Positions 16,221-24,350 of a stretch of DNA of 64,000 bases are shown one piece after another. Within the stretch, counting starts at the first letter, position 1. Every line of letters starts with the position of its first letter. The DNA is from Lewinellaceae bacterium (lineage in GTDB: Bacteria; Bacteroidota; Bacteroidia; Chitinophagales; Saprospiraceae). Below the pieces are notes generated by a model. The model made no database searches, had not been told where the DNA came from, and saw only the letters and a list, made by a program, of their open reading frames with translations. The position numbers were made by a program, and so were the translations under genes. The stretch is taken from contig JADJSY010000084.1 in the NCBI GenBank assembly GCA_016711435.1, forward strand, positions 1 to 64,000, written 5' to 3'.

Positions 16221-18248
16221 TCACTTCTGCATCAGCATCTGATCCATCGCGTCCAGTTTCAATCCGGCTTTCAGGGCCTGCTGATAGTCTTTTTCAGCCG
16301 CCGCTTTATTGCCCGATTGGGCGTAAGCGCGGGCGCGTTCTATGTAAGCAACAGCGATTTGCGGATTGAGTTGTATGGCTTTGGTGAGCGATTCAATCGC
16401 TTCCTCGTTTCGATTCATGCTGCGCAGAACCATCCCGCGTTCGTACCACACATTGCCGTTAAAGGGATCGAGTTGCAGAAAGGCAGTATAATCGGCCAAT
16501 GCTTTGTCGTATTGCCGGGTGGTATAGTAGGCAATCGAGCGGTTGAAATAGCCGTTTTTATTCTTCGGGTCGATCCGCAAACCTTCTGTGAGGTCGATAA
16601 TAGACTGCTCGAAATTTTGCCGGGCGCCTTCCGCTGCGCCGCGATTGATCAGTACTTCCGCCCTGGTTTTATCTTTCATACGGGCGCTGTTGAGCGCAGT
16701 GGAATAATCTTTCAAAGAATTGGCGATCAACTGGGGCGACTGTTGCTGGAAATTGCCGGACATTGCCATGTCGAAATAAGTTTTACCCCGGCTGTTGAGC
16801 AATTCTCCGCTGGTGGGTTCGATGGCAACGCCCTGGTTATAGTCCTTTAAAGCGGCGTCGAAATTGCCCTGTTCGCGGTAATACTGCCCCCTGTTCCAGT
16901 AGGGCAGAGAATTCGTTTTTCCCTCAAACTTGATGACATGCGTCCACAAGGCAGCGCCGTCTTTCCATATTCCGATTTGATTGATTGTCCATACGGCGTA
17001 CACAATGGTCAGCACGCCGAGCATAGCCTGCATGGCAAAACGCCGTGTTGGAATGGCGTAATTTTCCTGAAAATACCAGGCTGCGATGGCAAAAAGACCG
17101 AAATAAGGCACATATGTAAAGCGGTCGGCGAGGAAGCCCTGCCCCGCGCCCAAAACCTGCAACAGGAACATCACATTGAAAAAGAAAAACAAGATGCCGA
17201 ATACCCAAATGCGGCGGTCGGCTTTCCAGAAGCGCCAGACGCCGTACCATACGGCAAAAAACAGGATCGGCGACAGATACACCCAGATGGGCAGCGGCTT
17301 CGGATACGGGTATAGCGGCGACATGGGGTGCGGCAGAAACAACTTGAACAGATACACACAAAACGAATACGCGCCGATACAAAGCCGGTCCAGGAATGTG
17401 AAATTCGTGATCTCGTCGTCGGTAGAACCTTGTTGTTTGAGCGTATACAGATTGATCAAACCGATCATCAGGGAAATGCCCCAAAAAGGTGTTTTTTCCC
17501 AGATCAGTTTAAAATTGATCGGACGCCGATACCAGTAGTCGAGCGCCAGCATGGAGAGCGGAAGGGTAACGGCCTGCACTTTTGAAAAACCCGACAACAG
17601 GGCCAATAACAGCATGCCGAGATATAAACCGATGCGGGATTCGCCTGTTTTTTCACGTTTCACCCAGCGGTCGTACAGCGCCAGGGCGGCAAAAAAGAAT
17701 ACGGCAAACAATACGTCTTTGCGTTCGGTAGCCCAGGCGACCGATTCCACGCGCATCGGGTGAATCCCGAACAGCAGGCCGCCGGCCAGAACGCCCCAGT
17801 TGTTCAAGCCCATTCGGAAAAGCAGCAGCATTACCATCCAGACGGTAGCCAGATGCAGCACGAGGTTGGTGGTATGAATCAACCTTGGGCTGATTTTATT
17901 ACCCGCCAGCGACTTTTCCACGGCAAAAGTCAGAATCGGCAGGGGATTGTAGTTGCCGATGACATTTCCTTTATCGATGTCAAAAATATTGCGAACGGTT
18001 TCGCCCCAGCTGATTCCTTGTCCTACCTTTTCGATATTGGGGTTTTCAACAATATTCGGATCATCGTCCCAATTGACCAATTGATTGGACAAAGAAGGGA
18101 AATAACAGGCTGCCGTAATCGCCAGCACGATGAATCCGTAGCGCATCCAACCGCGTTCCACAGTGCTGGGAGCAGGTTTTTTAGCGGTCTGGACAGGACG
18201 GGCAGCGATCTTTTGCGTCGGCCTGGCAGGAATATTTTTTTTAGCCAT
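16221..18248 (-). CDS. Polytopic membrane protein with C-terminal TPR repeats (TMTC-like)
   Basis: This is a 675-residue protein. After a basic Ala/Lys N-terminus there are about ten membrane helices (residues 35-410). Early motifs NWDDDPNI and NYNPLPILTF are reminiscent of the GT-C glycosyltransferase-like TMTC family. Residues about 430-675 hold six to seven TPR units (for example NRGQYYREQGNFDAALKDYN, AYIERARAYAQSGNKAAAEK). Such proteins may glycosylate or organise envelope proteins, but activity is not shown. The ATG at 18248 was chosen because a TACTTTTG box lies 32 nt upstream; the frame further upstream is word-array sequence. The stop codon comes from an AGAAGTGAGGG word. Confidence 0.82.
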   Translation of the reverse strand: MAKKNIPARPTQKIAARPVQTAKKPAPSTVERGWMRYGFIVLAITAACYFPSLSNQLVNWDDDPNIVENPNIEKVGQGISWGETVRNIFDIDKGNVIGNYNPLPILTFAVEKSLAGNKISPRLIHTTNLVLHLATVWMVMLLLFRMGLNNWGVLAGGLLFGIHPMRVESVAWATERKDVLFAVFFFAALALYDRWVKREKTGESRIGLYLGMLLLALLSGFSKVQAVTLPLSMLALDYWYRRPINFKLIWEKTPFWGISLMIGLINLYTLKQQGSTDDEITNFTFLDRLCIGAYSFCVYLFKLFLPHPMSPLYPYPKPLPIWVYLSPILFFAVWYGVWRFWKADRRIWVFGILFFFFNVMFLLQVLGAGQGFLADRFTYVPYFGLFAIAAWYFQENYAIPTRRFAMQAMLGVLTIVYAVWTINQIGIWKDGAALWTHVIKFEGKTNSLPYWNRGQYYREQGNFDAALKDYNQGVAIEPTSGELLNSRGKTYFDMAMSGNFQQQSPQLIANSLKDYSTALNSARMKDKTRAEVLINRGAAEGARQNFEQSIIDLTEGLRIDPKNKNGYFNRSIAYYTTRQYDKALADYTAFLQLDPFNGNVWYERGMVLRSMNRNEEAIESLTKAIQLNPQIAVAYIERARAYAQSGNKAAAEKDYQQALKAGLKLDAMDQMLMQK

Positions 18249-18279
18249 TGTTTGTGGGTGGATTGCAATGAAGGAGCGG

Positions 18280-18287
18280 CAAAAGTA
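18280..18287 (-). promoter_or_regulatory. Putative -7 box (TACTTTTG) of the TPR membrane gene
   Basis: Read on the minus strand the box is TACTTTTGCCGC, giving a leader of about 25 nt to ATG 18248. No clear -33 element is seen. Confidence 0.5.
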
Positions 18288-18289
18288 GG

Positions 18290-18430
18290 AAAAATAGTTA
18301 TGAGTTATGAATGATGAGTTATGAGTTATTGGTGTTTCAGGCTGGAATGAGAAAGAATGCATATTTCATTTCCCCACTCCAGCCCTCAATAACAACTATC
18401 AACAATCATAACTCATCACTCATAACTCTT
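18290..18430. repeat. GAGTTATGA/TCATAACTC word inverted repeat
   Basis: Words AGTTATGAATGATGAGTTATGAGTTATT (18297-18330) face ATCATAACTCATCACTCATAACTC (18405-18429). The array supplies the last codons and stop of hemD (MSDEL and TGA). Confidence 0.75.
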
Positions 18431-19086
18431 TCCGCCAGGCTTCGCTCATTCGCCGCCGCAGCCGTCATTACATCGCTGATGCCAAGCCGGTGCAGGGCTT
18501 TTGCCGTGGTAGCGCCGATGGCCACCACTTTTTGAAAAGGCAACAGTGGATAACGGGAAAAATAGGTGCGCGCATTCATAGGACTGGTAAAAACCAGCAC
18601 CTGGTCGTTTCGTTGCGGCGGACACGCAATCGGCTGGTTATCATACACTTCGAGGTGTATTGCCTGGAAATGATCGTCCAGATATGAGGCGATGCTCTTC
18701 ATGGAATGCCGGGCTGCGGGAAACAAAACGCGCACTGAAGGCGTGGTGATGGGCCTCTTCTGAAAAACCTTTGCGCTAAATTCCGGGTCGCCGTTGCCCA
18801 TGAAATCAACAGTTTCGACATAGGAGGAAAGGGCCTCCGCCGTAGCCGCACCCAGCGCCGCCCATTGCACGGCAGGCAGGGGAATATCCTGCTTCCTGAC
18901 TTGTTCAAAAAAAAAGTGAACCGCATTTTTGCTGGCAAAAAAAATCCAGTCGCAGTCGGGAACCGCTTCAAAAGGCAACGGCTCCAGGGTGACCAGCGAT
19001 TGTCCGTACACTTCCCAGCCCTTTGCCCGGAGCAGGCGGGAAAATTCGGAATCGGGCGTTTGGGCGCGGGTGATGAATACGTGCAT
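18406..19086 (-). CDS. hemD: Uroporphyrinogen-III synthase
   Basis: HemD cyclises hydroxymethylbilane with inversion of ring D to give uroporphyrinogen III, the common tetrapyrrole precursor. The sequence is about 226 residues and has the family pattern: VFITRAQTPDSEFSRLLRAKG at the start, WIFFASKNAVHFFFE, AALGAATAEAL and VFTSPMNARTYF, VVAIGATTAKAL near the end. HemD is poorly conserved, so the call rests on these spaced motifs. A TACTTTTG -7 box ends only 4 nt before the ATG at 19086, so the transcript may be leaderless. The last residues (VMSDEL) are encoded by spacer words. hemB and hemW also lie in the window. Confidence 0.87.
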   Translation of the reverse strand: MHVFITRAQTPDSEFSRLLRAKGWEVYGQSLVTLEPLPFEAVPDCDWIFFASKNAVHFFFEQVRKQDIPLPAVQWAALGAATAEALSSYVETVDFMGNGDPEFSAKVFQKRPITTPSVRVLFPAARHSMKSIASYLDDHFQAIHLEVYDNQPIACPPQRNDQVLVFTSPMNARTYFSRYPLLPFQKVVAIGATTAKALHRLGISDVMTAAAANERSLAERVMSDEL

Positions 19087-19090
19087 GGGG

Positions 19091-19098
19091 CAAAAGTA
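19091..19098 (-). promoter_or_regulatory. -7 box immediately upstream of hemD
   Basis: The minus strand reads TACTTTTGCCCC then the ATG of hemD. With the usual 5-8 nt to the start of transcription, the message would begin at or within the ATG. Confidence 0.45.
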
Positions 19099-19132
19099 AA
19101 AAGACAAAGCGTTTTATACTTCGCCCGCTAGG

Positions 19133-19164
19133 TTTTGTGCAAGTGCAAAGTTTTTCTACTTTTA
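19133..19164 (+). promoter_or_regulatory. Promoter of the NSS transporter operon
   Basis: TTTTG at 19133-19137 and TACTTTTA at 19157-19164 are 19 nt apart, the Bacteroidota promoter spacing. The leader would be about 100 nt and contains W5 (ATCAAACTTTCAAACTTTC) and W3 words. Confidence 0.6.
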
Positions 19165-19268
19165 CGACCGTATTCTCCCCATCAAACTTTCAAACTTTCA
19201 AACCATTCAACCCCTCCACACCAATAACTAATAACGAATAACTACGTTAAAACTCTACTCTCTTACAC

Positions 19269-20897
19269 ATGGCAAACAAAGAAAACTGGGGAAGCCGGGT
19301 CGGCCTGGTGCTGGCAATGGCCGGCAATGCGGTCGGTCTGGGCAATTTCCTGCGCTTTCCGGTTCAGGCCGTTCAAAACGGCGGCGGTACATTTATTATT
19401 CCATATTTGGTTTGTTTTCTCTTGATGGGCATCCCGTTGCTCTTTGTAGAATGGAGCATGGGACGTTTCGGCGGAAAATTCGGCGACCACTCGACTCCCT
19501 TCATCCTCAGCAACATGGCCCCGAAAAAGCAGTTTCTGTGGAAATATGTCGGCGTATTCGGCATTTTTACCAACCTCGCCGTGGCAGCCTACTATTGCTA
19601 CCTGGAAAGCTGGACGCTCTCGTACACCTGGCACTCTATTGCAGGTTCCTTCCAGGGCCAAACAGCCGAAGGAATCGCTAATTTCTTCAATAATTATGTG
19701 CTTAATCCGGGTACGGAAGCCTACGCATTCTGGATTTTCTGCTTAGTGCTCAATACGTATATACTTTCCCGCGGACTCAGCGGAGGCGTAGAAAAAGTGG
19801 CCAAAGTCGGGATGCCTTTACTTATTGTGTTTGGTATTTTCCTGGCCTATAAAGGTCTTACGGTGCAGGCGGGTGTGGACGGCGCTATCTTCAGCAGCAG
19901 CGAGGGACTCAATTTCCTGTGGGCGCCCACACCAGGCAGTTCCGTCTGGGATCCGAAAATATGGGTGGCAGCTGCAGGGCAAATATTTTTCACCCTTTCG
20001 GTCGGTATGGGTAGTATCCAATGTTACGCCTCCTACATGCGTCAGCGCGACGACGTGGCACTGAATGCCATGAGCGCCGGATGGATGAACGGCTTTGTGG
20101 AAGTCTGCCTCGGCGCAGCCATCGTTATCCCGATTTCAGTGGGTTATTTCGGCATCGACTGGGTGATTGAAAACACCAAAAATGGCGGTCTGGGGCTCGG
20201 TTTCCGCACCCTGCCTTATTTGTTCCAGCAATGGGGCCCTGTCATAGCGCTCATCAGCGGTGTCTTCTGGTTTGGGTTGTTGTTTTTTGCAGGCATTACT
20301 TCGTCGCTCGCCATGGGAACACCATGCATGGGCTTTTTGCAGGACGAATTCAAAATGAGCCGCGAAAAAAGTGCCTGGACCTTCGGCGCTGCTATCTTTT
20401 TCCTGGGACTTCCAACGGTTTTGTTTTTTAAATACGGCGTATTCGATGAGTACGATTACTGGGCGGGAACCATTTCGTTGGTGGTATTCGCCTTGCTCGA
20501 AATCATCCTCTTTGCCTGGATCTTCGGGATGGAAAAAGGCTGGAAAGAAATTACTTCTTATGCAGATATTAAGGTGCCGGTTGTCTTCAGATTCATTATT
20601 AAATGGGTGACACCGACGCTGTTGCTGTTTGTATTTATCGGCGCTTTCTTTAAGCCTGTGGGCAATGACTGGTCGGCGGTATTACAAGGCCGCTGGGTGC
20701 TCGACGACGGTTCGGTTGTCAACACCATACTGAACAGCGGTTTGCATAAAAAAATCGCTGCTACCACGGATGGCGCACAATTAGAAGAACTCAATAAACA
20801 ACTGACATACATCAACTTATCGCGCATGCTGCTCGTAGCCATGTTTGCCACGGTCGCCGCGATGGTGTATATCGCTTATCGTAAACGCGTTAAATAA
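19269..20897 (+). CDS. Sodium-dependent transporter, NSS family
   Basis: This is a 542-residue member of the neurotransmitter:sodium symporter family (LeuT/MhsT fold), which takes up amino acids or related compounds with Na+. The start is diagnostic: GSRVGLVLAMAGNAVGLGNFLRFP with the unwound TM1, then GGGTFIIPYLVCFLLMGIPLLFVEW. The SLAMGTPCMG stretch corresponds to the TM8 sodium site. About eleven to twelve membrane helices are visible. A 48-residue membrane protein follows after 5 nt, a layout known for NSS transporters with small partners. The DapA-family gene downstream may act on the imported substrate, but this is inference. Confidence 0.93.
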   Translation: MANKENWGSRVGLVLAMAGNAVGLGNFLRFPVQAVQNGGGTFIIPYLVCFLLMGIPLLFVEWSMGRFGGKFGDHSTPFILSNMAPKKQFLWKYVGVFGIFTNLAVAAYYCYLESWTLSYTWHSIAGSFQGQTAEGIANFFNNYVLNPGTEAYAFWIFCLVLNTYILSRGLSGGVEKVAKVGMPLLIVFGIFLAYKGLTVQAGVDGAIFSSSEGLNFLWAPTPGSSVWDPKIWVAAAGQIFFTLSVGMGSIQCYASYMRQRDDVALNAMSAGWMNGFVEVCLGAAIVIPISVGYFGIDWVIENTKNGGLGLGFRTLPYLFQQWGPVIALISGVFWFGLLFFAGITSSLAMGTPCMGFLQDEFKMSREKSAWTFGAAIFFLGLPTVLFFKYGVFDEYDYWAGTISLVVFALLEIILFAWIFGMEKGWKEITSYADIKVPVVFRFIIKWVTPTLLLFVFIGAFFKPVGNDWSAVLQGRWVLDDGSVVNTILNSGLHKKIAATTDGAQLEELNKQLTYINLSRMLLVAMFATVAAMVYIAYRKRVK

Positions 20898-20902
20898 GGA
20901 AG

Positions 20903-21049
20903 ATGGGTATGAACACACAAGCTCTGATTACAATGGTGCTGACCAACCTGGTCTTTATTGGATTTACCGCTTATTTTTTCCGTTTGGTGCTCAAATCACC
21001 GTTGGACAAACCGGAAAATGACGATGTGGAATTCCCACACGGCGGATAA
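20903..21049 (+). CDS. Small membrane protein, probable NSS transporter partner
   Basis: This is a 48-residue open frame starting at ATG 20903, with AAGGAAG just before it (one of the few Shine-Dalgarno-like sites in the window). It begins MGMNTQALITMVLTNLV and has one membrane helix (about residues 8-28), then a basic FRLVLK segment and an acidic tail PENDDVEFPHGG. Length, topology and position 5 nt behind an NSS transporter recall the MetS/MetP pairing of small subunits with NSS transporters. Sequence identity to MetS cannot be judged here. Confidence 0.7.
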   Translation: MGMNTQALITMVLTNLVFIGFTAYFFRLVLKSPLDKPENDDVEFPHGG

Positions 21050-21054
21050 GTGTA

Positions 21055-21140
21055 ATTGACTATTGCTTATTGAAAATTGATAATTGACGATGTTTTGATG
21101 CCCTCAATCATCAATTTTCAATAAGCAATCATCAATAAAA
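21055..21140. repeat. W8 word inverted repeat (ATTGATAATTGACGATG)
   Basis: TATTGCTTATTGAAAATTGA (21061-21080) pairs with TCAATTTTCAATAAGCAATC (21111-21130). The structure lies between the small membrane gene and the DapA-family gene and may act as a terminator. Confidence 0.7.
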
Positions 21141-21149
21141 ATTTTCACG

Positions 21150-22046
21150 ATGAAAATCCATTGGAAAGGCGTCTACCCGGCGCTCACCACGCCTTTTACG
21201 GAAGACGACCACATCGACTATGCCGTTTTTGAAAAAAACCTGCACGCGCAAATGGATGCCGGCGTCGACGGGGTCATTCTGGGCGGTACCCTCGGCGAGG
21301 CGAGCAGCCTGCTGAATGAGGAAAAGTACGATCTGGTGCGTTTTACCGTGGAAAAAACGGCCAGCCGGATTCCGGTGGTGATGAATATCGCCGAACAAAC
21401 CACCCGTGCGGCCATTGCAGCCGCCCGTGCCGCCGAAGACTGCGGCGCGAGCGGACTCATGCTGCTGCCGCCCATGCGCTACAAAGCCGACGACCGCGAA
21501 ACGCTGGAATATTTCCGCGCGGTAGCCGAAGCGGGGCCGCTGCCAATTATGATCTACAACAATCCGGTGGATTACAAAATCCTGGTCACGCTGGATATGT
21601 TCGCGGTGATGGCCGACTGGCCAACGATGCAGGCCGTGAAGGAAAGTACCCGCGATGTGAGCAATGTCACTCGTATGATTAATCGCTTTGGCGATCGTTT
21701 CAGCATTCTTTGCGGGGTCGATACCCTGGCTTTGGAAAGCCTGTTCATGGGCGCGCATGGCTGGGTGGCCGGTCTGGTAGATGCTTTTCCCAGAGAGACG
21801 GTTGCAATTTACCGGCATGTGCAGGCAGGCCGCCACGCGGAAGCCTTAGCCATTTATCGCTGGTTTTTGCCGCTGCTGGAATTAGATATTCACCCCAAAT
21901 TAGTGCAATACATCAAACTGGCGGAACTCGCCACAGGTATAGGCACCGAACACGTGCGGGCGCCGCGGCTGCCGCTGGAAGGGGATGAATTCGCAGAAGT
22001 ATGGGGCGTTATTCAGGAAGCGCTGGCGAAACGGCCGGAATTGTAA
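21150..22046 (+). CDS. Dihydrodipicolinate synthase family aldolase/lyase
   Basis: This is a 298-residue TIM-barrel protein of the DapA/NanA superfamily. The nucleophile motif GTTGE reads GGTLGEASSL, the Tyr is in MIYNNPVDY and the Schiff-base Lys is in AVKESTRD. The enzyme should handle a pyruvate-like keto acid. It is not clearly the lysine-pathway DapA: DapA proteins have GTTGESATL. Its place next to an amino acid-type transporter suggests catabolism of an amino or hydroxy acid such as a hydroxyproline derivative, but no further pathway gene is present. Confidence 0.85.
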   Translation: MKIHWKGVYPALTTPFTEDDHIDYAVFEKNLHAQMDAGVDGVILGGTLGEASSLLNEEKYDLVRFTVEKTASRIPVVMNIAEQTTRAAIAAARAAEDCGASGLMLLPPMRYKADDRETLEYFRAVAEAGPLPIMIYNNPVDYKILVTLDMFAVMADWPTMQAVKESTRDVSNVTRMINRFGDRFSILCGVDTLALESLFMGAHGWVAGLVDAFPRETVAIYRHVQAGRHAEALAIYRWFLPLLELDIHPKLVQYIKLAELATGIGTEHVRAPRLPLEGDEFAEVWGVIQEALAKRPEL

Positions 22047-22097
22047 AGTAGTTATCCATTTTACCACAATACCGACACGAGGATTTTTTTTACCACA

Positions 22098-22240
22098 ACG
22101 GACACGAAGTGGTTTCACAAAGGACACTATGCGTAGAGTTGACCGCAGTATTATAGTCATTCGTGATGATTTATGCCAGCCTACAGGGAATCACTAAGCA
22201 GGGACAAATCGTGACCTACGCTTTAGTCCTAATTGAAAAC
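22098..22240. repeat. Diverged dispersed repeat, copy 1
   Basis: ACACGAAGTGGTTT followed by a stretch ending GTGATGATTTATGCCAGCC, CTACAG and CCTACGCTTTAGTCC is a diverged relative of 33327-33440. It also contains CGTAGAGTTGACC, which occurs in the palindrome at 2118-2130. Confidence 0.6.
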
Positions 22241-22258
22241 CAATCTTTTTGTAAAACC

Positions 22259-23236
22259 CTAAATCCCACCTGGAAATCTTTTCGCAAACTCCTTCGCAAA
22301 ATACGTCAGGATCACATCTGCGCCGGCCCGCCGAATGCTCAGCAAGGTTTCCGGCATCGCCCGTTCAAAATCCAGCCAGCCGTTCTGGCAGGCAGCCAGC
22401 AACATGGCGCATTCTCCACTCACATGATAGGCTGCGATGGGCAGTTGTTGTTCCTGTTTCAGCACTTGGATCACATCCAGGTAGTGCAGCGCCGGTTTGA
22501 CCATCAGCATATCCGCACCTTCGGCAGTATCCAGTTCGGCTTCTATGAGCGCTTCGCGCCGGTTAGCGGGATTCATCTGGTAACTTTTTTTGTCGCCGCT
22601 TTTGGGAGCCGAATCGAGCGCATCGCGGAAAGGGGCGTAGAAGGCGCTGGCATATTTGGCCGTATAGGCCAGGATGCCCGTTTTGCTGAAACCGGCGTCG
22701 TCGAGTGCGCGGCGCATAACACCCACGCGGCCATCCATCATATCGGAAGGGCCGAGCATATCGAAACCGGCTTCGGCCTGCGCGACCGACATTTTAGCCA
22801 GGATGGGCAGGGTTTTGTCGTTTACGATTTCGCCATTTTCCACCAGTCCGTCGTGCCCGTCGCTGCTGTACGGATCCATCGCCACATCACTGATCAGGCA
22901 ACATTCCGGAAAACGTTTTTTTATCTCGCGGGCCGTTTGCAGGTAAAAATTATCGGCAGCATAACTATACGTGGCCACCTGGTCTTTCAAATGATCGGCC
23001 ACGGCGGGAAATATGACGAAATTGGTAATGCCCAGTTGCATACACGCCTCGATCTCGCGGAGCAATTCATCCGGAGAGAAGCGAAAATTGCCTGGCAGCG
23101 ACTTGATCTCGCTGCGCACATGCGTACCCTCCAGCACAAACAAGGGAAAGACCAGGTGTTGGGCGTTCAGGTGGGTTTCGGTAGCCATTCCCCGAATGGC
23201 GGCAGACTGGCGGTTGCGGCGCGGGCGACGAAGCAT
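22259..23236 (-). CDS. hemB: Porphobilinogen synthase (delta-aminolevulinate dehydratase)
   Basis: HemB joins two 5-aminolevulinate molecules to porphobilinogen in heme synthesis. The sequence is about 325 residues. Catalytic lysines lie in YTAKYAS and MLMVKPAL. The metal/substrate region reads SDVAMDPYSSDGHDG, where the cysteines of zinc-type enzymes are replaced, as in the Mg-dependent class. MLGPSDMMDGRV and YHVSGECAM are family hallmarks. The start near 23236 follows directly on a CCTCATTCC word array; a later start cannot be excluded because LRRPRRNR is also the common family N-terminus. Confidence 0.96.
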   Translation of the reverse strand: MLRRPRRNRQSAAIRGMATETHLNAQHLVFPLFVLEGTHVRSEIKSLPGNFRFSPDELLREIEACMQLGITNFVIFPAVADHLKDQVATYSYAADNFYLQTAREIKKRFPECCLISDVAMDPYSSDGHDGLVENGEIVNDKTLPILAKMSVAQAEAGFDMLGPSDMMDGRVGVMRRALDDAGFSKTGILAYTAKYASAFYAPFRDALDSAPKSGDKKSYQMNPANRREALIEAELDTAEGADMLMVKPALHYLDVIQVLKQEQQLPIAAYHVSGECAMLLAACQNGWLDFERAMPETLLSIRRAGADVILTYFAKEFAKRFPGGI

Positions 23237-23239
23237 AAT

Positions 23240-23337
23240 TCAGGAATGAGGAATGAGGGATGAGGGAGGGATGAGGAATGAGGATGAGTTGCGTGATGTC
23301 GGCACATCACGCTCAGTCATCTCCTCATTCCTCATTC
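23240..23337. repeat. W2 word inverted repeat upstream of hemB
   Basis: GGAATGAGGAATGAGGGATG words (23243-23285) pair with CATCTCCTCATTCCTCATTCC (23315-23337). The hairpin tip is GCGTGATGTCGGCACATCACGC (two halves, 23292-23313). Confidence 0.85.
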
Positions 23338-23339
23338 CT

Positions 23340-23380
23340 AAAAAAGAACAGGGCACATCAGATTACTCTGAGCACCCTGT
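23340..23380 (-). terminator. Intrinsic terminator in front of hemB
   Basis: ACAGGG (23348-23353) pairs with CCCTGT (23375-23380), with an inner hairpin. The minus-strand T-rich tail is at plus 23338-23347. Confidence 0.65.
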
Positions 23381-23468
23381 ATAACCCCAAAAAACCAAAT
23401 GAAAACAATCTTAAAAAAACACCACGAGGGTGAGAGTTTGCTGTTGTAACACTCAATGTTGAAATTGT
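23340..23468 (-). ncRNA. Candidate small RNA or hemB leader with terminator
   Basis: A minus-strand promoter (23474-23503) and an intrinsic terminator (23340-23380) bracket about 128 nt with no obvious protein. The terminator stem is ACAGGG/CCCTGT with an inner TCAGA-GTAA-TCTGA hairpin and is followed by TTCTTTTTT. The unit lies upstream of hemB on the same strand, so it is either a free RNA or an attenuated leader. No known RNA family was recognised. Confidence 0.45.
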
Positions 23469-23473
23469 TGGTG

Positions 23474-23503
23474 CAAATATACGCCGCTCTCCAAATTCGC
23501 CAA
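23474..23503 (-). promoter_or_regulatory. Minus-strand promoter (TTGG - 18 - TATATTTG)
   Basis: Minus-strand TTGG (plus 23500-23503) and TATATTTG (plus 23474-23481) are 18 nt apart and both match the Bacteroidota consensus. It drives transcription toward hemB. Confidence 0.6.
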
Positions 23504-23575
23504 CAAGAACTTATTAAAATTTTTAAGTTTTTTTAATAACCGCTTTATTCCCGATTCCTGTGCCGGACAGTAATG

Positions 23576-23610
23576 TTTTCGGCGATAACCAAAGGGGCGG
23601 TGTAAATTTG
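23576..23610 (+). promoter_or_regulatory. Promoter of the small lipoprotein gene
   Basis: TTTTC at 23576-23580 and TAAATTTG at 23603-23610 (exact TAnnTTTG) are 22 nt apart. This gives a leader of about 25 nt to ATG 23642. Confidence 0.5.
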
Positions 23611-23641
23611 TGCCCACAATATTTTTTACCCGCTGATAATT

Positions 23642-24016
23642 ATGGAAGTAAACTGCTCAAATTCAATTATTTGTATTTCCGTGAAAATATTGTTCACCTG
23701 CCTGGCAGTAAGTGCCTGGCTGGGTTGCGGCGACGATAAATCGGAGATTATCCGGCAGAAAGTAGCGGAACGTCTCCAGGATTTTCGTCAAAAAAAATCT
23801 GTCGAATGCCGCGAAATTTTGCTGCGGGAAGCGGAACAGATCGTCGATTCTTTGTTGCTTACAGAAGCGACCAGCGCTATGAGCGACTCCTTAGGCAGGT
23901 TGCGACCCTTCCGTCCGGTGCAGCCGCCGCCCATTCCGCCCATCGATTCGTTGAAGGTACATCCTTTGTTCGATTTACTGCCGCCCGTTCGAGATACCGG
24001 CCGTTCAGGCAACTGA
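23642..24016 (+). CDS. Small hypothetical lipoprotein
   Basis: This is a 124-residue protein with a hydrophobic segment (ILFTCLAVSAWLGC), and Cys29 is a plausible lipidation site. A charged helical region follows (DKSEIIRQKVAERLQDFRQKK, then CREILLREAEQIVDSLLL). The C-terminal third is Pro-rich (PFRPVQPPPIPPIDS). No family was recognised. A good promoter upstream and the typical codon use support a real gene. Confidence 0.55.
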   Translation: MEVNCSNSIICISVKILFTCLAVSAWLGCGDDKSEIIRQKVAERLQDFRQKKSVECREILLREAEQIVDSLLLTEATSAMSDSLGRLRPFRPVQPPPIPPIDSLKVHPLFDLLPPVRDTGRSGN

Positions 24017-24111
24017 AACGCCCGGAAAAACGCCAGAAACAGGAATAAAACAGGGATGAGGAATGAGCAGCACAATTTTTTAGCGTCTGAATAGATTTAT
24101 CTGACGATCCG

Positions 24112-24333
24112 CTTGTTGTTCAGGAAATTATTTTCCCAAGGGTCCATAGCCGCGTAGCGGCAAAACGTCGGTAGCAACATATTCAATGTGTGTTTGCAAG
24201 GTGCGTAGCACCGAAACAGGGGCTAAAAGTTACGGTGCTACGCACCTTCATACGTTGCTCTTTGTTATGTCTACCGACGTTTTGCCGCTACGCGGCTATG
24301 GAACCCTGGAAAAATAATCTCCTGAATAACAAG
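24112..24333. repeat. 222-bp imperfect palindromic element
   Basis: Arms 24112-24174 and 24271-24333 are imperfect complements of 63 nt. They contain CCATAGCCGCGTAGCGGC and AAAACGTCGGTAG on the left and the complements on the right. A smaller inner hairpin pairs GGTGCGTAGCACCG (24200-24213) with CGGTGCTACGCACC (24233-24246). It fills the gap between the lipoprotein gene and the next large gene. It resembles REP/MITE-like elements. Confidence 0.85.
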
Positions 24334-24350
24334 CGCATAGTCAATTAAAA

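Noticed and set aside
22163..23263. 366-codon plus-strand frame opposite hemB
   Set aside because: Antisense shadow; hemB on the minus strand has all catalytic motifs.
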